Assembly: GCF_051379705.1 (NCBI RefSeq)
Contig: NZ_CP179868.1
Coordinates: 1,612,001-1,676,000 of the forward strand
Source: Ekhidna sp051379705
GTDB taxonomy: Bacteria > Bacteroidota > Bacteroidia > Cytophagales > Cyclobacteriaceae
Reading direction: 5' to 3'
Length of the DNA: 64,000 nucleotides
Under the pieces are notes generated by a model, which worked only from the letters and a program-made list of their open reading frames with translations, was not told where the DNA came from and did no database searches. The position numbers were made by a program, and so were the translations under genes. Position 1 is the first letter of the stretch, and the number at the start of each line of letters is the position of its first letter. Below are positions 17,459 to 26,301 of this stretch, in pieces.

Positions 17459-17809
17459 TTAAGACCCGAGTCGATTTTTTTCGTCGGGAAAGACAACAAT
17501 CGGCTCATGCGACCCTGCATCTGAAGCATCAATTGAGCAATATGAAATGATAATTACGATATCACCTATCTGGGCTTTCCTGGCAGCCGGTCCATTCAGA
17601 CAAATTTGACCTGATCCCCTAACTCCCTTAATTACGTAAGTCTCCAAGCGTTCACCATTGTTGATGTTTACAATTTGAACTTTCTCATTTTCAACCAAAT
17701 TGGCGGCTTCCATTAAATCCTCATCAATGGTAATAGAACCTACATAATGCAGTTCTGCCTCGGTAATTTTAACTCTGTGAATCTTCGATTTTAGTACTTC
17801 TATGTACAT
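17459..17809 (-). CDS. panD: Aspartate 1-decarboxylase
   Basis: This pyruvoyl enzyme makes beta-alanine from aspartate for pantothenate synthesis. Length (116 aa) is normal. The self-processing site G24-S25 is present in LHYVGSITID; Ser25 becomes the pyruvoyl group. Further family motifs are NGERLETYVI and GPAARKAQIGD. It follows panC by 6 bp in the same direction, so the two proteins supply both halves of the pantothenate reaction. Confidence 0.98.
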   Translation of the reverse strand: MYIEVLKSKIHRVKITEAELHYVGSITIDEDLMEAANLVENEKVQIVNINNGERLETYVIKGVRGSGQICLNGPAARKAQIGDIVIIISYCSIDASDAGSHEPIVVFPDEKNRLGS

Positions 17810-17815
17810 GCCCTT

Positions 17816-18667
17816 TTATTTGAGGCGCAAATATAGATTATCAATTAATCTTACGCCTTCTACATAACCAGCAACACATATCGCAAGTTCGTCTAAATCT
17901 TCATATTTATCCACTTTTGAAAAATCATGTGGATTTATCGCCTCTATATACTCCAATTCAAAATTTCCCACTTCATCATATAGGCTTTGAGTTTTCTCAA
18001 TCATGGTTTTTATTGGTTTACCACCTACAATTCCATCTCTTAAAAGCCTCAACCCTGTGTAAATCACTGATGCATCCCCTCTCCCCTTTTCTGTGAGAAG
18101 CCTATTACGTGAAGACATAGCCAATCCTGAGGATTCTCTAACTGTATCTACACCAACAACATTACATGGAAAACCGAGATCGGAACACATCCTACGAATA
18201 AGAATAAACTGTTGCAAATCCTTCAACCCAAAGTAGGCGTTATCAGGACGCACTAAATGTAAAAGCCTGCTTACAACTACACCTACACCCTCAAAATGTC
18301 CAGACCTGTACTCCCCTTCTAATACTTTGTCCAGCGTTCCAAAATTGATAGATATTAAAGGCTCACTCGCATAAAATTCCTCTACAGAAGGGGTGAAAAC
18401 CACATTAACTTCATATTTAGCGAGCAATTCAATGTCCTCTTCCAATGCACGTGGATATTTCTCTAAATCTTGAGAGTTGTTGAATTGAAGAGGATTGACA
18501 AAGATGCTGACTACAGTAACGTCATTTTGCTTTATTGACTCCTTAACCAAGGCCATGTGACCTTCATGTAGAGCACCCATGGTAGGTACAAAACCTATTG
18601 TTTCACCATTTTTAACAAAGCTCAGAATTGATTCGGAGAGGGCGTCTAAGGCGCCAATAATGTGCAT
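17816..18667 (-). CDS. panC: Pantothenate synthetase
   Basis: PanC joins pantoate and beta-alanine with ATP to give pantothenate. The 283-residue protein shows the HIGH-like motif in GFVPTMGALHEGHMAL, the QFNNSQDLEKYPR substrate region, DNAYFGLKDLQQ and the KMSKS-like LAMSSRNRLL. It is the first gene of a panC-panD-flippase-like transcript. The divergent gap to the GT5-like gene is 114 bp. Confidence 0.98.
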   Translation of the reverse strand: MHIIGALDALSESILSFVKNGETIGFVPTMGALHEGHMALVKESIKQNDVTVVSIFVNPLQFNNSQDLEKYPRALEEDIELLAKYEVNVVFTPSVEEFYASEPLISINFGTLDKVLEGEYRSGHFEGVGVVVSRLLHLVRPDNAYFGLKDLQQFILIRRMCSDLGFPCNVVGVDTVRESSGLAMSSRNRLLTEKGRGDASVIYTGLRLLRDGIVGGKPIKTMIEKTQSLYDEVGNFELEYIEAINPHDFSKVDKYEDLDELAICVAGYVEGVRLIDNLYLRLK

Positions 18668-18705
18668 AGCAAGCGATTATTTAATTGGCTAACTTATTGA
18701 AAGCG

Positions 18706-18736
18706 TTGATAATAAATCAAAAAAATGGTAAATTTG
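18706..18736 (+). promoter_or_regulatory. Promoter for the GT5-like/DUF4270/glmS/RidA genes
   Basis: TTG (18706-18708), 20-nt spacer, TAAATTTG (18729-18736): both elements of the Bacteroidota primary sigma promoter, 46 nt before the ATG at 18782. Confidence 0.65.
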
Positions 18737-18781
18737 TGCTCATTTTAAAAGGTCCCGTCAAGAATTTAATCAAAAGCACTT

Positions 18782-19591
18782 ATGGAAAACATTAGAATCC
18801 TCTATGTGGCAAGCGAGATTAATCCATTTCTCAAAACCACAGAAGTAGCGGAATTTGTGAGAAGGCTTCCCCAGGCAATGCAAGAAAGGGGAATGGAAAT
18901 CAGGATTTTAGTACCAAGATTTGGACTTATAAACGAAAGAAAGAATCGATTGCATGAAGTTGTAAGACTTTCAGGAATAAACATTGCAGTAGGCGATGAA
19001 GAAAAACCTTTGGTAATTAAAGTTGCCTCAATCCCAAATGCAAAACTTCAGGTCTATTTCATAGATAACGAAGACTACTTTTACAGAAAGTCTGTATTCT
19101 TCGATAAGGAAGATAATTTCTTTGAAGATAATGATGAACGAGCAATCTTTTTCTGCAAGGGAGTTTTAGAAACTGTAAAGAAACTTGGCTGGTCCCCTGA
19201 TATTATTCACTGTAATGATTGGATGACAAGCTTGATCCCTCTTTACACCAAAACCACTTATAAGAATGATCCTATCTACAAGGACTCTAAGACGATTTTC
19301 ACAATTTATAACAATCGTTTCCAACATAAATTCGGTGAAGACCTGTTAGAAAAAGTGAAAATGATTGATATTGACGATCAAATGCTTGATCCATTAAAAA
19401 CGGCAGATTATGATGGATTTGTTAAGCTTGGCATGCAATATGCAGATGCTGTAATCAATGCTAAGGAAGAGAATACTGAAAGCTTTAAGAAGCTAATTGC
19501 TGACTTAGGAGATAAGAAAACGGATACTATTGAGAAAGATGAAAATTTTGAGGAGTCTTACTACAACTTATATAATGAACTTATTGGCTAA
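18782..19591 (+). CDS. Stand-alone GT5 (glycogen/starch synthase N-terminal) domain protein
   Basis: The 269 residues align with only the N-terminal Rossmann half of glycogen synthase: RILYVASEINPFLKT at the start and PDIIHCNDWMTSLIPLY near residue 140. Full GlgA is about 480 residues; the C-terminal nucleotide-sugar-binding half is missing. The K-x-G-G ADP-glucose motif of GlgA is changed to KTTEVAEF here. Such short forms are annotated as glycogen/starch synthase in many Bacteroidota, but a catalytic role looks unlikely. The gene is not disrupted: it begins at a good promoter and its end overlaps the DUF4270 start. A regulatory or scaffold role is possible. Confidence 0.75.
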   Translation: MENIRILYVASEINPFLKTTEVAEFVRRLPQAMQERGMEIRILVPRFGLINERKNRLHEVVRLSGINIAVGDEEKPLVIKVASIPNAKLQVYFIDNEDYFYRKSVFFDKEDNFFEDNDERAIFFCKGVLETVKKLGWSPDIIHCNDWMTSLIPLYTKTTYKNDPIYKDSKTIFTIYNNRFQHKFGEDLLEKVKMIDIDDQMLDPLKTADYDGFVKLGMQYADAVINAKEENTESFKKLIADLGDKKTDTIEKDENFEESYYNLYNELIG

Positions 19592-20963
19592 GAAATTCTC
19601 ATTTAAGAAAATGATAAGACCGGGATTAATTATGTTGATCCCGGTTTTTTTCGGCTGTGATACAAGCGAAGATATTGGAGTTCAGTATGATTTAGGCACG
19701 GACGCAAGTGTGAAATTTCAAGAATTTACACTTCCGGCGACTAATACCTACATCGATAGTTTGCGGACAGACGGAGAAACGCGAATACTTATTGGTAATT
19801 ATACAGACCCATTAACTGGTGACATTTCTGCTGAGGGTTATTTCCAATATTTCTATGAAAGAGGTCCTTTACCTAGACAAGTAGATACCGATGACCAAAC
19901 TTTTACAGATACGCTGCAATTGGATTCAATAATTGTTGTGCTTGAAACGAATTCAAATATTCCAAAACAAGGAAATACCACTCAGGAGTTTTCAATGTAT
20001 GAGCTTCAGGATAGTTTGGTGAGTAGCGCTATTTATCTTTCAAGTCTTCAGCAAACGACGGCATCCCTAGCAGGTACTTATAGCGGAACTATTAATAATG
20101 CAGTAGATACAATTTTGTCTTTCAAGTTAGATGATACATACGCACAATCGTTCTTTGACAATATAAGTAGCATCACAGGAGATCCAGATCAAACAGTTTC
20201 AACTACATTATTTAAATCTTTAGGATTTATTCCGGGATCATCTTCAGAAAGTATTTCATCAATAGATCTTGCTAGTGATACGTCCAGAATTGTAATGTAT
20301 ATGTCTCCGGTTTCACCAGATTCTAAAGACACAACCTATCTAACCTATTTTAGACTCATTGGTAAACATTATACATACCTGAATCGAGATAGATCTAGCT
20401 CACCTATTGCATCAATAGAAGAGTATCAAGATTTTGATCTTTCAGATGGTAAGACAATTATCGATCCGCTGGCTGGAGTAACCACCTCACTTTCAATAGC
20501 TGGTGTAAAGGAATTTTTTGATGAAAATCGAAATATCCTGATCAACAGCGCCACCGTATCGTTTGAGTTTGAGGAAGAAGATTTTAGAGAGACGCTACCA
20601 AGATTCATGAACTTCTTCCGCAGAGCTGATGGAAGAATTTTCGGACCAGCTACAGCCAATAACCCATATGGTAATATTGTTATGGCTGATAATGGATATT
20701 TGACACTCCAGTCAGATCCTGCAACTTCAGGGTTTAATGAGGATGAAGATAGATTATTACTTTCTGCTACTTTGTTTTATCAACAATTATATCAACAATC
20801 CAAAGACAGTACCGGTTTAGTATATCAAAATCCAATTGGGGGTGAGATCCTCTCAATTGACGAATTCGTCACTATAAGTACTGCCGATGTTATTCTGCAA
20901 CGCTCGATTTTTAAAAATGACGGAATTAAATTGAGACTTTATTATACAGAAGTAGAACGATAA
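19575..20963 (+). CDS. DUF4270 lipoprotein
   Basis: About 462 residues. I chose ATG 19575, which gives a basic n-region (KKFSFKKMIR), a hydrophobic core and the lipobox FFGC. ATG 19611 would also give a lipoprotein signal, and the longer frame from 19530 would not. The rest is a Ser/Thr/Asp-rich, beta-strand-rich extracytoplasmic domain (VQYDLGTDASVKFQEF, then repeated DTI/TDT segments) as in DUF4270 proteins of Bacteroidota. No catalytic residues are evident. Its start overlaps the GT5-like gene by 17 bp and glmS follows 10 bp after the stop, an arrangement that points to envelope or amino-sugar metabolism. Confidence 0.8.
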   Translation: MNLLAKKFSFKKMIRPGLIMLIPVFFGCDTSEDIGVQYDLGTDASVKFQEFTLPATNTYIDSLRTDGETRILIGNYTDPLTGDISAEGYFQYFYERGPLPRQVDTDDQTFTDTLQLDSIIVVLETNSNIPKQGNTTQEFSMYELQDSLVSSAIYLSSLQQTTASLAGTYSGTINNAVDTILSFKLDDTYAQSFFDNISSITGDPDQTVSTTLFKSLGFIPGSSSESISSIDLASDTSRIVMYMSPVSPDSKDTTYLTYFRLIGKHYTYLNRDRSSSPIASIEEYQDFDLSDGKTIIDPLAGVTTSLSIAGVKEFFDENRNILINSATVSFEFEEEDFRETLPRFMNFFRRADGRIFGPATANNPYGNIVMADNGYLTLQSDPATSGFNEDEDRLLLSATLFYQQLYQQSKDSTGLVYQNPIGGEILSIDEFVTISTADVILQRSIFKNDGIKLRLYYTEVER

Positions 20964-20973
20964 AGAAATTCAC

Positions 20974-22812
20974 ATGTGTGGCATTGTTGGCTATTTGGGT
21001 AATAAACCCTGCTACCCCATTCTTATAAATGGACTTAAACGTTTAGAATATAGAGGTTACGACAGCACAGGCATCGCGTTGTTGGATGGTAGTGAAATTT
21101 CTATTTTCAAAAAAAAAGGAAAAGTTCGTGATCTCGAAGATCTGATAGGCAAAAAACATTTCGATAGCAGTATAGGCATTGGTCATACTAGGTGGGCGAC
21201 TCATGGTGAGCCAAATGATATAAACGCCCATCCTCATGTCTCAAATAGTGGCGAAATTGCAATGATTCATAATGGCATTATAGAAAACTATGGTCCAATT
21301 AAAAAGGACTTAATTAACAAGGGGTATACATTCGAAAGTCAAACGGATACTGAAGTTTTTGTCAACTTCATTGAGGACATTAAAAAGAATGAAAACCTCT
21401 CACTTGAAGATGCCTTGAGAGTAGCTCTTTCAAAAGTCGTAGGTGCATATGCTATAGCCATAATATCTCGAGAGACTCCAAATAAGTTAGTCGCTGCAAG
21501 AAAAGGCAGTCCTTTGGTGCTTGGGCTTGGCAAAAATGAATTTTTTCTCGCGTCAGACGCGACTCCAATTATTGAATATACCAATGAAGTAGTCTACCTA
21601 AATGATGAAGAAATTGTAGTTATTGAGAATAATGAGTACATCATTAAAGACTCGAAAGATTTACCACAAACTCCATATATACAGACTTTAGAACTTGAGC
21701 TTGAAGCTATCGAAAAAGGAGGGCATGAACATTTCATGCATAAGGAAATATTTGAGCAACCCATTTCCATAGCAGATTGTATGAGAGGACGTTTGAATGC
21801 GGAGAAAGGTGAACTCGTTCTAGGAGGAATTAGAAATCATGCAAAAGCTTTAGAAAATGCTGAGCGTATCATAATCATAGCATGTGGGACATCATGGCAT
21901 GCGGGATTGGTAGCTGAGTATGTATTCGAAGATCTATGCAGAATACCTGTCGAAGTAGAGTACGCATCTGAGTTTAGATATCGAAATCCAGTCATAAAGG
22001 AAGGAGATGTAGTTATCGCCATTTCTCAATCTGGAGAAACCGCAGATACCCTTGCTGCAATTGAACTAGCCAAGAGCAAAGGTGCAATTGTGCTAGGTGT
22101 TGTTAATACAGTTGGTTCCTCCATTTCCAGGGTGTCGCATGAAGGGGCATACCTTCATGCAGGGCCAGAAATTGGAGTCGCGTCCACTAAAGCATTTACA
22201 GCACAGCTTACAGTTCTCTACATGATTGCCCTAAAAGCCGCATTCAATAAAGGTACCATTGCAGCCAATAAATACAGAGAGCGTTTAACAGAACTTAGCT
22301 TTATTCCAAATAAGGTAAAACAGGCACTGGACTCTAATGAAAAAATTGAACACATTTCAGACATGTTCAAAAATGCTAAAAACTTCCTGTATCTAGGAAG
22401 AGGTTACAACTTTCCGGTAGCGTTGGAAGGAGCACTGAAACTCAAAGAAATATCTTACATACATGCTGAAGGGTACCCTGCTGCTGAAATGAAACATGGT
22501 CCCATTGCATTGATTGATGAAAATATGCCTGTGGTAGTAATTGCCACCAGAGATAGTAGCTATGATAAAATTGTTTCTAATATCCAGGAAGTGAAGGCTC
22601 GTAAGGGAATCGTAATTGCAATTGTAACTGAGGGAGATTCCTTAATTCCAACCATGGCTGACTTTACAATTGAGGTCCCTGCAACACACGAATCATTGAT
22701 GCCGTTAGTTTCGGTAATCCCATTACAATTGCTTAGTTATCATATAGCCGTAATGAGGGGAGCAAATGTGGATCAGCCTAGAAATTTGGCGAAATCAGTC
22801 ACTGTAGAATAA
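20974..22812 (+). CDS. glmS: Glutamine-fructose-6-phosphate aminotransferase (isomerizing)
   Basis: GlmS makes glucosamine-6-phosphate, the entry to UDP-GlcNAc and so to peptidoglycan and LPS. The 612 residues have the N-terminal glutaminase domain with the exposed nucleophile Cys2 (MCGIVGYLG), HTRWATHG, and two SIS isomerase domains (CGTSWHAGL; SQSGETADT; AEGYPAAEMKHGP), ending in NLAKSVTVE. Length is normal. No glmS ribozyme fold is visible in the 10-bp gap before it, as expected outside Firmicutes. Confidence 0.99.
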   Translation: MCGIVGYLGNKPCYPILINGLKRLEYRGYDSTGIALLDGSEISIFKKKGKVRDLEDLIGKKHFDSSIGIGHTRWATHGEPNDINAHPHVSNSGEIAMIHNGIIENYGPIKKDLINKGYTFESQTDTEVFVNFIEDIKKNENLSLEDALRVALSKVVGAYAIAIISRETPNKLVAARKGSPLVLGLGKNEFFLASDATPIIEYTNEVVYLNDEEIVVIENNEYIIKDSKDLPQTPYIQTLELELEAIEKGGHEHFMHKEIFEQPISIADCMRGRLNAEKGELVLGGIRNHAKALENAERIIIIACGTSWHAGLVAEYVFEDLCRIPVEVEYASEFRYRNPVIKEGDVVIAISQSGETADTLAAIELAKSKGAIVLGVVNTVGSSISRVSHEGAYLHAGPEIGVASTKAFTAQLTVLYMIALKAAFNKGTIAANKYRERLTELSFIPNKVKQALDSNEKIEHISDMFKNAKNFLYLGRGYNFPVALEGALKLKEISYIHAEGYPAAEMKHGPIALIDENMPVVVIATRDSSYDKIVSNIQEVKARKGIVIAIVTEGDSLIPTMADFTIEVPATHESLMPLVSVIPLQLLSYHIAVMRGANVDQPRNLAKSVTVE

Positions 22813-22821
22813 CTTGATGCA

Positions 22822-23199
22822 ATGAAAGAAATTATCAACTCATCAAAGGCGCCTGCACCCATAGGACCTTATTCTCAAGCTATAAAATCTGGAAATACAC
22901 TTTATGTATCTGGCCAGATTCCAATAGATCGCGAAAATAATAAAATGATTGAAGGCTCTATTGAAGAGGAGACTGAGCAGGTTATGAAAAATCTAGGTTT
23001 TGTTTTGGAGGAAGCAGGACTGTCATTCGGAAGCGTAGTGAAATGCTCAATATTTGTGGCCAAGATGGATGATTTTGCTAGAATTAATGCTGTTTATGGT
23101 AAGTATTTCACAGAAAATCCGCCAGCGAGAGAGACCGTAGAGGTGAACGGTCTACCAAAGAGTGTGAATGTTGAAATTTCCTGTATAGCTACTTTCTAA
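22822..23199 (+). CDS. RidA-family enamine/imine deaminase
   Basis: The 125-residue protein has the complete RidA signature: APIGPYSQAI near the N-terminus, LYVSGQIP, the catalytic Arg in PPARETVEV and the final Glu in VEISCIATF. RidA hydrolyses reactive 2-aminoacrylate and related imines formed by PLP enzymes. It is 9 bp after glmS, so it is probably the last gene of that transcript. A second RidA-like gene is at 58471-58848; this one is the closer match to archetypal RidA. Confidence 0.95.
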   Translation: MKEIINSSKAPAPIGPYSQAIKSGNTLYVSGQIPIDRENNKMIEGSIEEETEQVMKNLGFVLEEAGLSFGSVVKCSIFVAKMDDFARINAVYGKYFTENPPARETVEVNGLPKSVNVEISCIATF

Positions 23200-23239
23200 T
23201 AATAGCTTAGTATTACTTAGCTTTCCATTCTCTGATCCT

Positions 23240-23247
23240 TATTTTTG
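23240..23247 (+). promoter_or_regulatory. -7 element upstream of gltX
   Basis: TATTTTTG fits TAnnTTTG, 20 nt before the gltX ATG. The -33 position is poor. Confidence 0.45.
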
Positions 23248-23267
23248 CGCTCCAATCAAATGCATAG

Positions 23268-24797
23268 ATGGAAAACGTAAGAGTAAGATTCGCTCCAAGC
23301 CCTACTGGCGGCCTTCATATTGGAGGCGTCCGAACAGCCCTGTTCAATTATCTTTTTGCAAAAAAGAACAATGGTAAGTTTATACTTAGAATAGAAGATA
23401 CTGATCAAACTCGATTTGTTGAGGGAGCAGAGCAATACATCAAAGACACACTAGAATGGTGTGGTATTTCTCCCGATGAAGGACCTGATCAGGGTGGTGA
23501 TTTTGGTCCCTACAAGCAATCTGAAAGAAAAGATATCTATCGCCAATATGCAGACAAACTGGTTGCAGATGGGAATGCATATTATGCCTTTGACACTCCA
23601 GAGGAGCTAGATGCAATGCGCGAACGGTTAAAAGAATCCAGAGTAGTCAACCCTCAGTACGATACCATTACGAGAACTACAATGAAAAACTCGCTCACGC
23701 TTTCGGAGGAAGAGGTGAAGCGAAGAATTGACAATGGTGAGCCTTATGTCATTCGAATCAAAATTCCAAAGAAAGAAGAAGTTCGGCTTAAGGACATGAT
23801 TCGTGGTTGGGTCATGGTGCATACTGAAGTTATGGATGATAAAGTGCTAATGAAGTCTGATGGCATGCCGACCTATCATTTGGCCAACATTGTGGACGAT
23901 CACCTGATGAAAATCACTCATGTGATTAGAGGTGAGGAATGGTTGCCTTCAGCCCCGCTCCATGTACTTTTATATCGATTTTTAGGATGGGAAGACGAAA
24001 TGCCTCAATTTGCCCACCTGCCTCTTATATTGAAACCAGACGGAAATGGTAAGCTCAGTAAAAGAGCTGCCGACAAAGCTGGGTTCCCGATTTTCCCCTT
24101 AAGCTGGAATGATCCTGAGACCAATGAAGAATCTCAGGGATTTAAGGAACTCGGATTTCTACCAGAAGCTCTTATTAATTTTCTTGTATTCTTAGGTTGG
24201 AATCCAGGGACAGAGCAAGAAATGTTCTCCCTCGATGAACTTGTGAATGAATTTTCTGACAAGCGAATCAATAAGGCTGGGACAAAATTCGATTACGAAA
24301 AAGCAAAGTGGTTTAACCAGCAATACATTAAATCCACAGACTCCAGTCTCTTCGTAGAAAAACTCGTCCGAGATTTCAAAGAAAAACTCGACATTGATTG
24401 TCCTGAAAAAACAGCAATTCAGATCATCGATTTACTCAAAGAGCGCGTCACATTTCCAAATGAATTTGTGGAGGACGGAAGAGTTATCTTTCAAGCACCA
24501 ACATCATTTGATGAAAAAACCATTCGAAAAAAATGGAATGATGAAACTCCAAAGGCACTTATGCTTTTTGTCGATAAGCTACAAAAACATGAAAGGTTGG
24601 ATGCCGAATCGGCAAAATTGCTTTTCTGGGAGACTTTGGAAGATGCTGGTTTTAAGCCTGGTCAGTTTATGCAAACCTTGAGAGTAGCATTGACTGGAGA
24701 AGGATCTGGGCCTGATCTTATGACTATTATTGAAATACTCGGACCTCAAAACGCCGCGGATCGAATCAAATCGTCAATTAATACGTTAAATAACTAA
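23268..24797 (+). CDS. gltX: Glutamate-tRNA ligase
   Basis: This class I synthetase charges tRNA-Glu. The HIGH-type motif lies in FAPSPTGGLHIGG (H17-I-G-G) and the KMSKS-type motif in GNGKLSKRAADK. Between them are the RIEDTDQTR segment and the EEWLPSAPLHV region; the C-terminal helical anticodon-binding part ends at 509 residues. Whether it also charges tRNA-Gln (with GatCAB) cannot be read here. The next small gene follows 11 bp later. Confidence 0.98.
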   Translation: MENVRVRFAPSPTGGLHIGGVRTALFNYLFAKKNNGKFILRIEDTDQTRFVEGAEQYIKDTLEWCGISPDEGPDQGGDFGPYKQSERKDIYRQYADKLVADGNAYYAFDTPEELDAMRERLKESRVVNPQYDTITRTTMKNSLTLSEEEVKRRIDNGEPYVIRIKIPKKEEVRLKDMIRGWVMVHTEVMDDKVLMKSDGMPTYHLANIVDDHLMKITHVIRGEEWLPSAPLHVLLYRFLGWEDEMPQFAHLPLILKPDGNGKLSKRAADKAGFPIFPLSWNDPETNEESQGFKELGFLPEALINFLVFLGWNPGTEQEMFSLDELVNEFSDKRINKAGTKFDYEKAKWFNQQYIKSTDSSLFVEKLVRDFKEKLDIDCPEKTAIQIIDLLKERVTFPNEFVEDGRVIFQAPTSFDEKTIRKKWNDETPKALMLFVDKLQKHERLDAESAKLLFWETLEDAGFKPGQFMQTLRVALTGEGSGPDLMTIIEILGPQNAADRIKSSINTLNN

Positions 24798-24808
24798 AGC
24801 GATTAATT

Positions 24809-24994
24809 ATGAGCAAGAAAGAAAAAGCCAGAGTACATAAAGATTTAGATGGGCTTGAGCTGAAAGTTGATTCTTTCGGAGAAATTTCATCCAGTATGCC
24901 CATTGATGAGCTTAATAAGTTTCTTAACAAAAATGTTGAAGACAAAAAGCTAAAGGACAGAGAGGATATAGACGATCTAAAGAAAGATTCGTAG
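24809..24994 (+). CDS. Small acidic/basic hypothetical protein
   Basis: 61 residues, strongly charged (MSKKEKARVHKDLDGLELK, then DELNKFLNKNVEDKKLKDR), predicted helical with no cysteines and no membrane segment. It is placed 11 bp after gltX and 54 bp before the dehydrogenase gene, in line with both, and has a normal codon mix. I do not recognise a family. Confidence 0.6.
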   Translation: MSKKEKARVHKDLDGLELKVDSFGEISSSMPIDELNKFLNKNVEDKKLKDREDIDDLKKDS

Positions 24995-25048
24995 CATATT
25001 CCAACCTCAGAGTCGATTGACTATTTTCGCATGCATAAATAAGGCGAA

Positions 25049-26254
25049 ATGACAAAAATCGGCATAATAAAAGAGGGTAAAATTCCTATTGACCGAAGGG
25101 TTCCCGTAACTCCTCAGCAAGCAAAGTACATTAAAGAAAATTTTGATGTCGAAGTAGTTGTTCAGTCTAGTGACATTCGATGCTTCTCGGACGATGACTA
25201 CAGAAATGCGGGTCTTTCTATAGTTGATTCTGTAGACGATTGCGACATCATTCTTGGCGTCAAAGAAGTACCAATTGATAAGCTAATTCCCAATAAAACT
25301 CATTTCTTCTTTTCTCATACGATTAAAAAACAAGATTATAATCGTGACTTACTCAGGTCGATTCTTGAAAAGAAAATCAGATTGATTGATTGGGAAACGT
25401 TGACAAATGAAAGCGGTAATCGAATCATTGCCTTTGGAAGATGGGCTGGGATCGTGGGTGCCTACAACGGGCTTTGGACTTATGGAAAGCGGTATAATCT
25501 TTTTAATCTGAGAAGAGCAAACGAATGCTTTGATTATGAAGATTTAAAAAAGGAATTTGAGAAAATTGACCTGCCAAATATTAAAATTGCCTTGACTGGC
25601 GGAGGTAGAGTAACCAAAGGTGCAATGGAAGTTTTACTTGGTGCCGGAATCAGCCAAGTAACGCCACATGAATTCCTCACAAAACGCTTCGAAGAACCAG
25701 TCTTCACACAGCTAAACTCTAGAGACTACAACAAACGAAAAGATGGTGGGGAATTTCATCGAAATGAATTTTATGCTAATCCAGAACTCTATGAAGGTGA
25801 TTTCCTTAAGTATGCCAAAGTAACAGATATACTCATTGCTTGTGCATTTTGGGATCCGGCAGCTCCTGTTCTCTTTCATCGTGAAGATATCATTCGCGAC
25901 GATTTTGATATTCGAATTATTGCTGATATCACATGTGACATTGAAGGATCCATACCATCTACTAAAAAACCAAGCACCATAGATGACCCTATTTACGACT
26001 ACAATCCAAGTGATGATGAGGTGGAACAGGCACTAACGGATGAAGGAAACATAACCGTGATGGCTGTTGATAACCTGCCTTGCGAATTGCCGAGAGATGC
26101 GTCGCAGAGCTTTGGAAGTGAACTGGTCACTAATGTTATTCCTCATTTGCTGGGAACAGATGAAAAAGGCATTATCCAAAGAGCAACTATTACTCAAGAT
26201 GGCGCACTCACTGAAAGGTACAATTACTTACATGAATATGTAGACGGAAAATAA
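25049..26254 (+). CDS. Saccharopine/alanine dehydrogenase-like NAD(P)-dependent oxidoreductase
   Basis: The 401-residue protein has the two-domain layout of the AlaDH/PNT and lysine-forming saccharopine dehydrogenase family: an N-terminal substrate domain (KIGIIKEGKIPIDRRVPVTP; the Arg and Lys that bind the carboxylate are present), a Rossmann motif IALTGGGRVTKGAMEVL near residue 180, and IADITCDIEGSIPST plus MAVDNLPCELPRDAS in the second half. Lysine in this organism is made by the DapF/LysA route, so the enzyme may act in lysine breakdown or on another amino acid. The real substrate is uncertain. Confidence 0.8.
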   Translation: MTKIGIIKEGKIPIDRRVPVTPQQAKYIKENFDVEVVVQSSDIRCFSDDDYRNAGLSIVDSVDDCDIILGVKEVPIDKLIPNKTHFFFSHTIKKQDYNRDLLRSILEKKIRLIDWETLTNESGNRIIAFGRWAGIVGAYNGLWTYGKRYNLFNLRRANECFDYEDLKKEFEKIDLPNIKIALTGGGRVTKGAMEVLLGAGISQVTPHEFLTKRFEEPVFTQLNSRDYNKRKDGGEFHRNEFYANPELYEGDFLKYAKVTDILIACAFWDPAAPVLFHREDIIRDDFDIRIIADITCDIEGSIPSTKKPSTIDDPIYDYNPSDDEVEQALTDEGNITVMAVDNLPCELPRDASQSFGSELVTNVIPHLLGTDEKGIIQRATITQDGALTERYNYLHEYVDGK

Positions 26255-26255
26255 A

Positions 26256-26288
26256 AAAAGCCTTCCTGAAATTCAGGAAGGCTTTTTA
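26256..26288 (+). terminator. Terminator after the dehydrogenase gene (probably bidirectional)
   Basis: AAAAGCCTTCCTGAA and TTCAGGAAGGCTTTT form a 15-bp perfect stem with almost no loop. It lies between the plus-strand dehydrogenase gene and the convergent lipoprotein gene, with T-runs on both strands. Confidence 0.9.
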
Positions 26289-26301
26289 ATATTTACTTGT
26301 T

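Noticed and set aside
17452..17532. Upstream start for the flippase-like gene
   Set aside because: It would overlap panD by 74 bp; ATG 17451 comes right after panD and before the first membrane segment.
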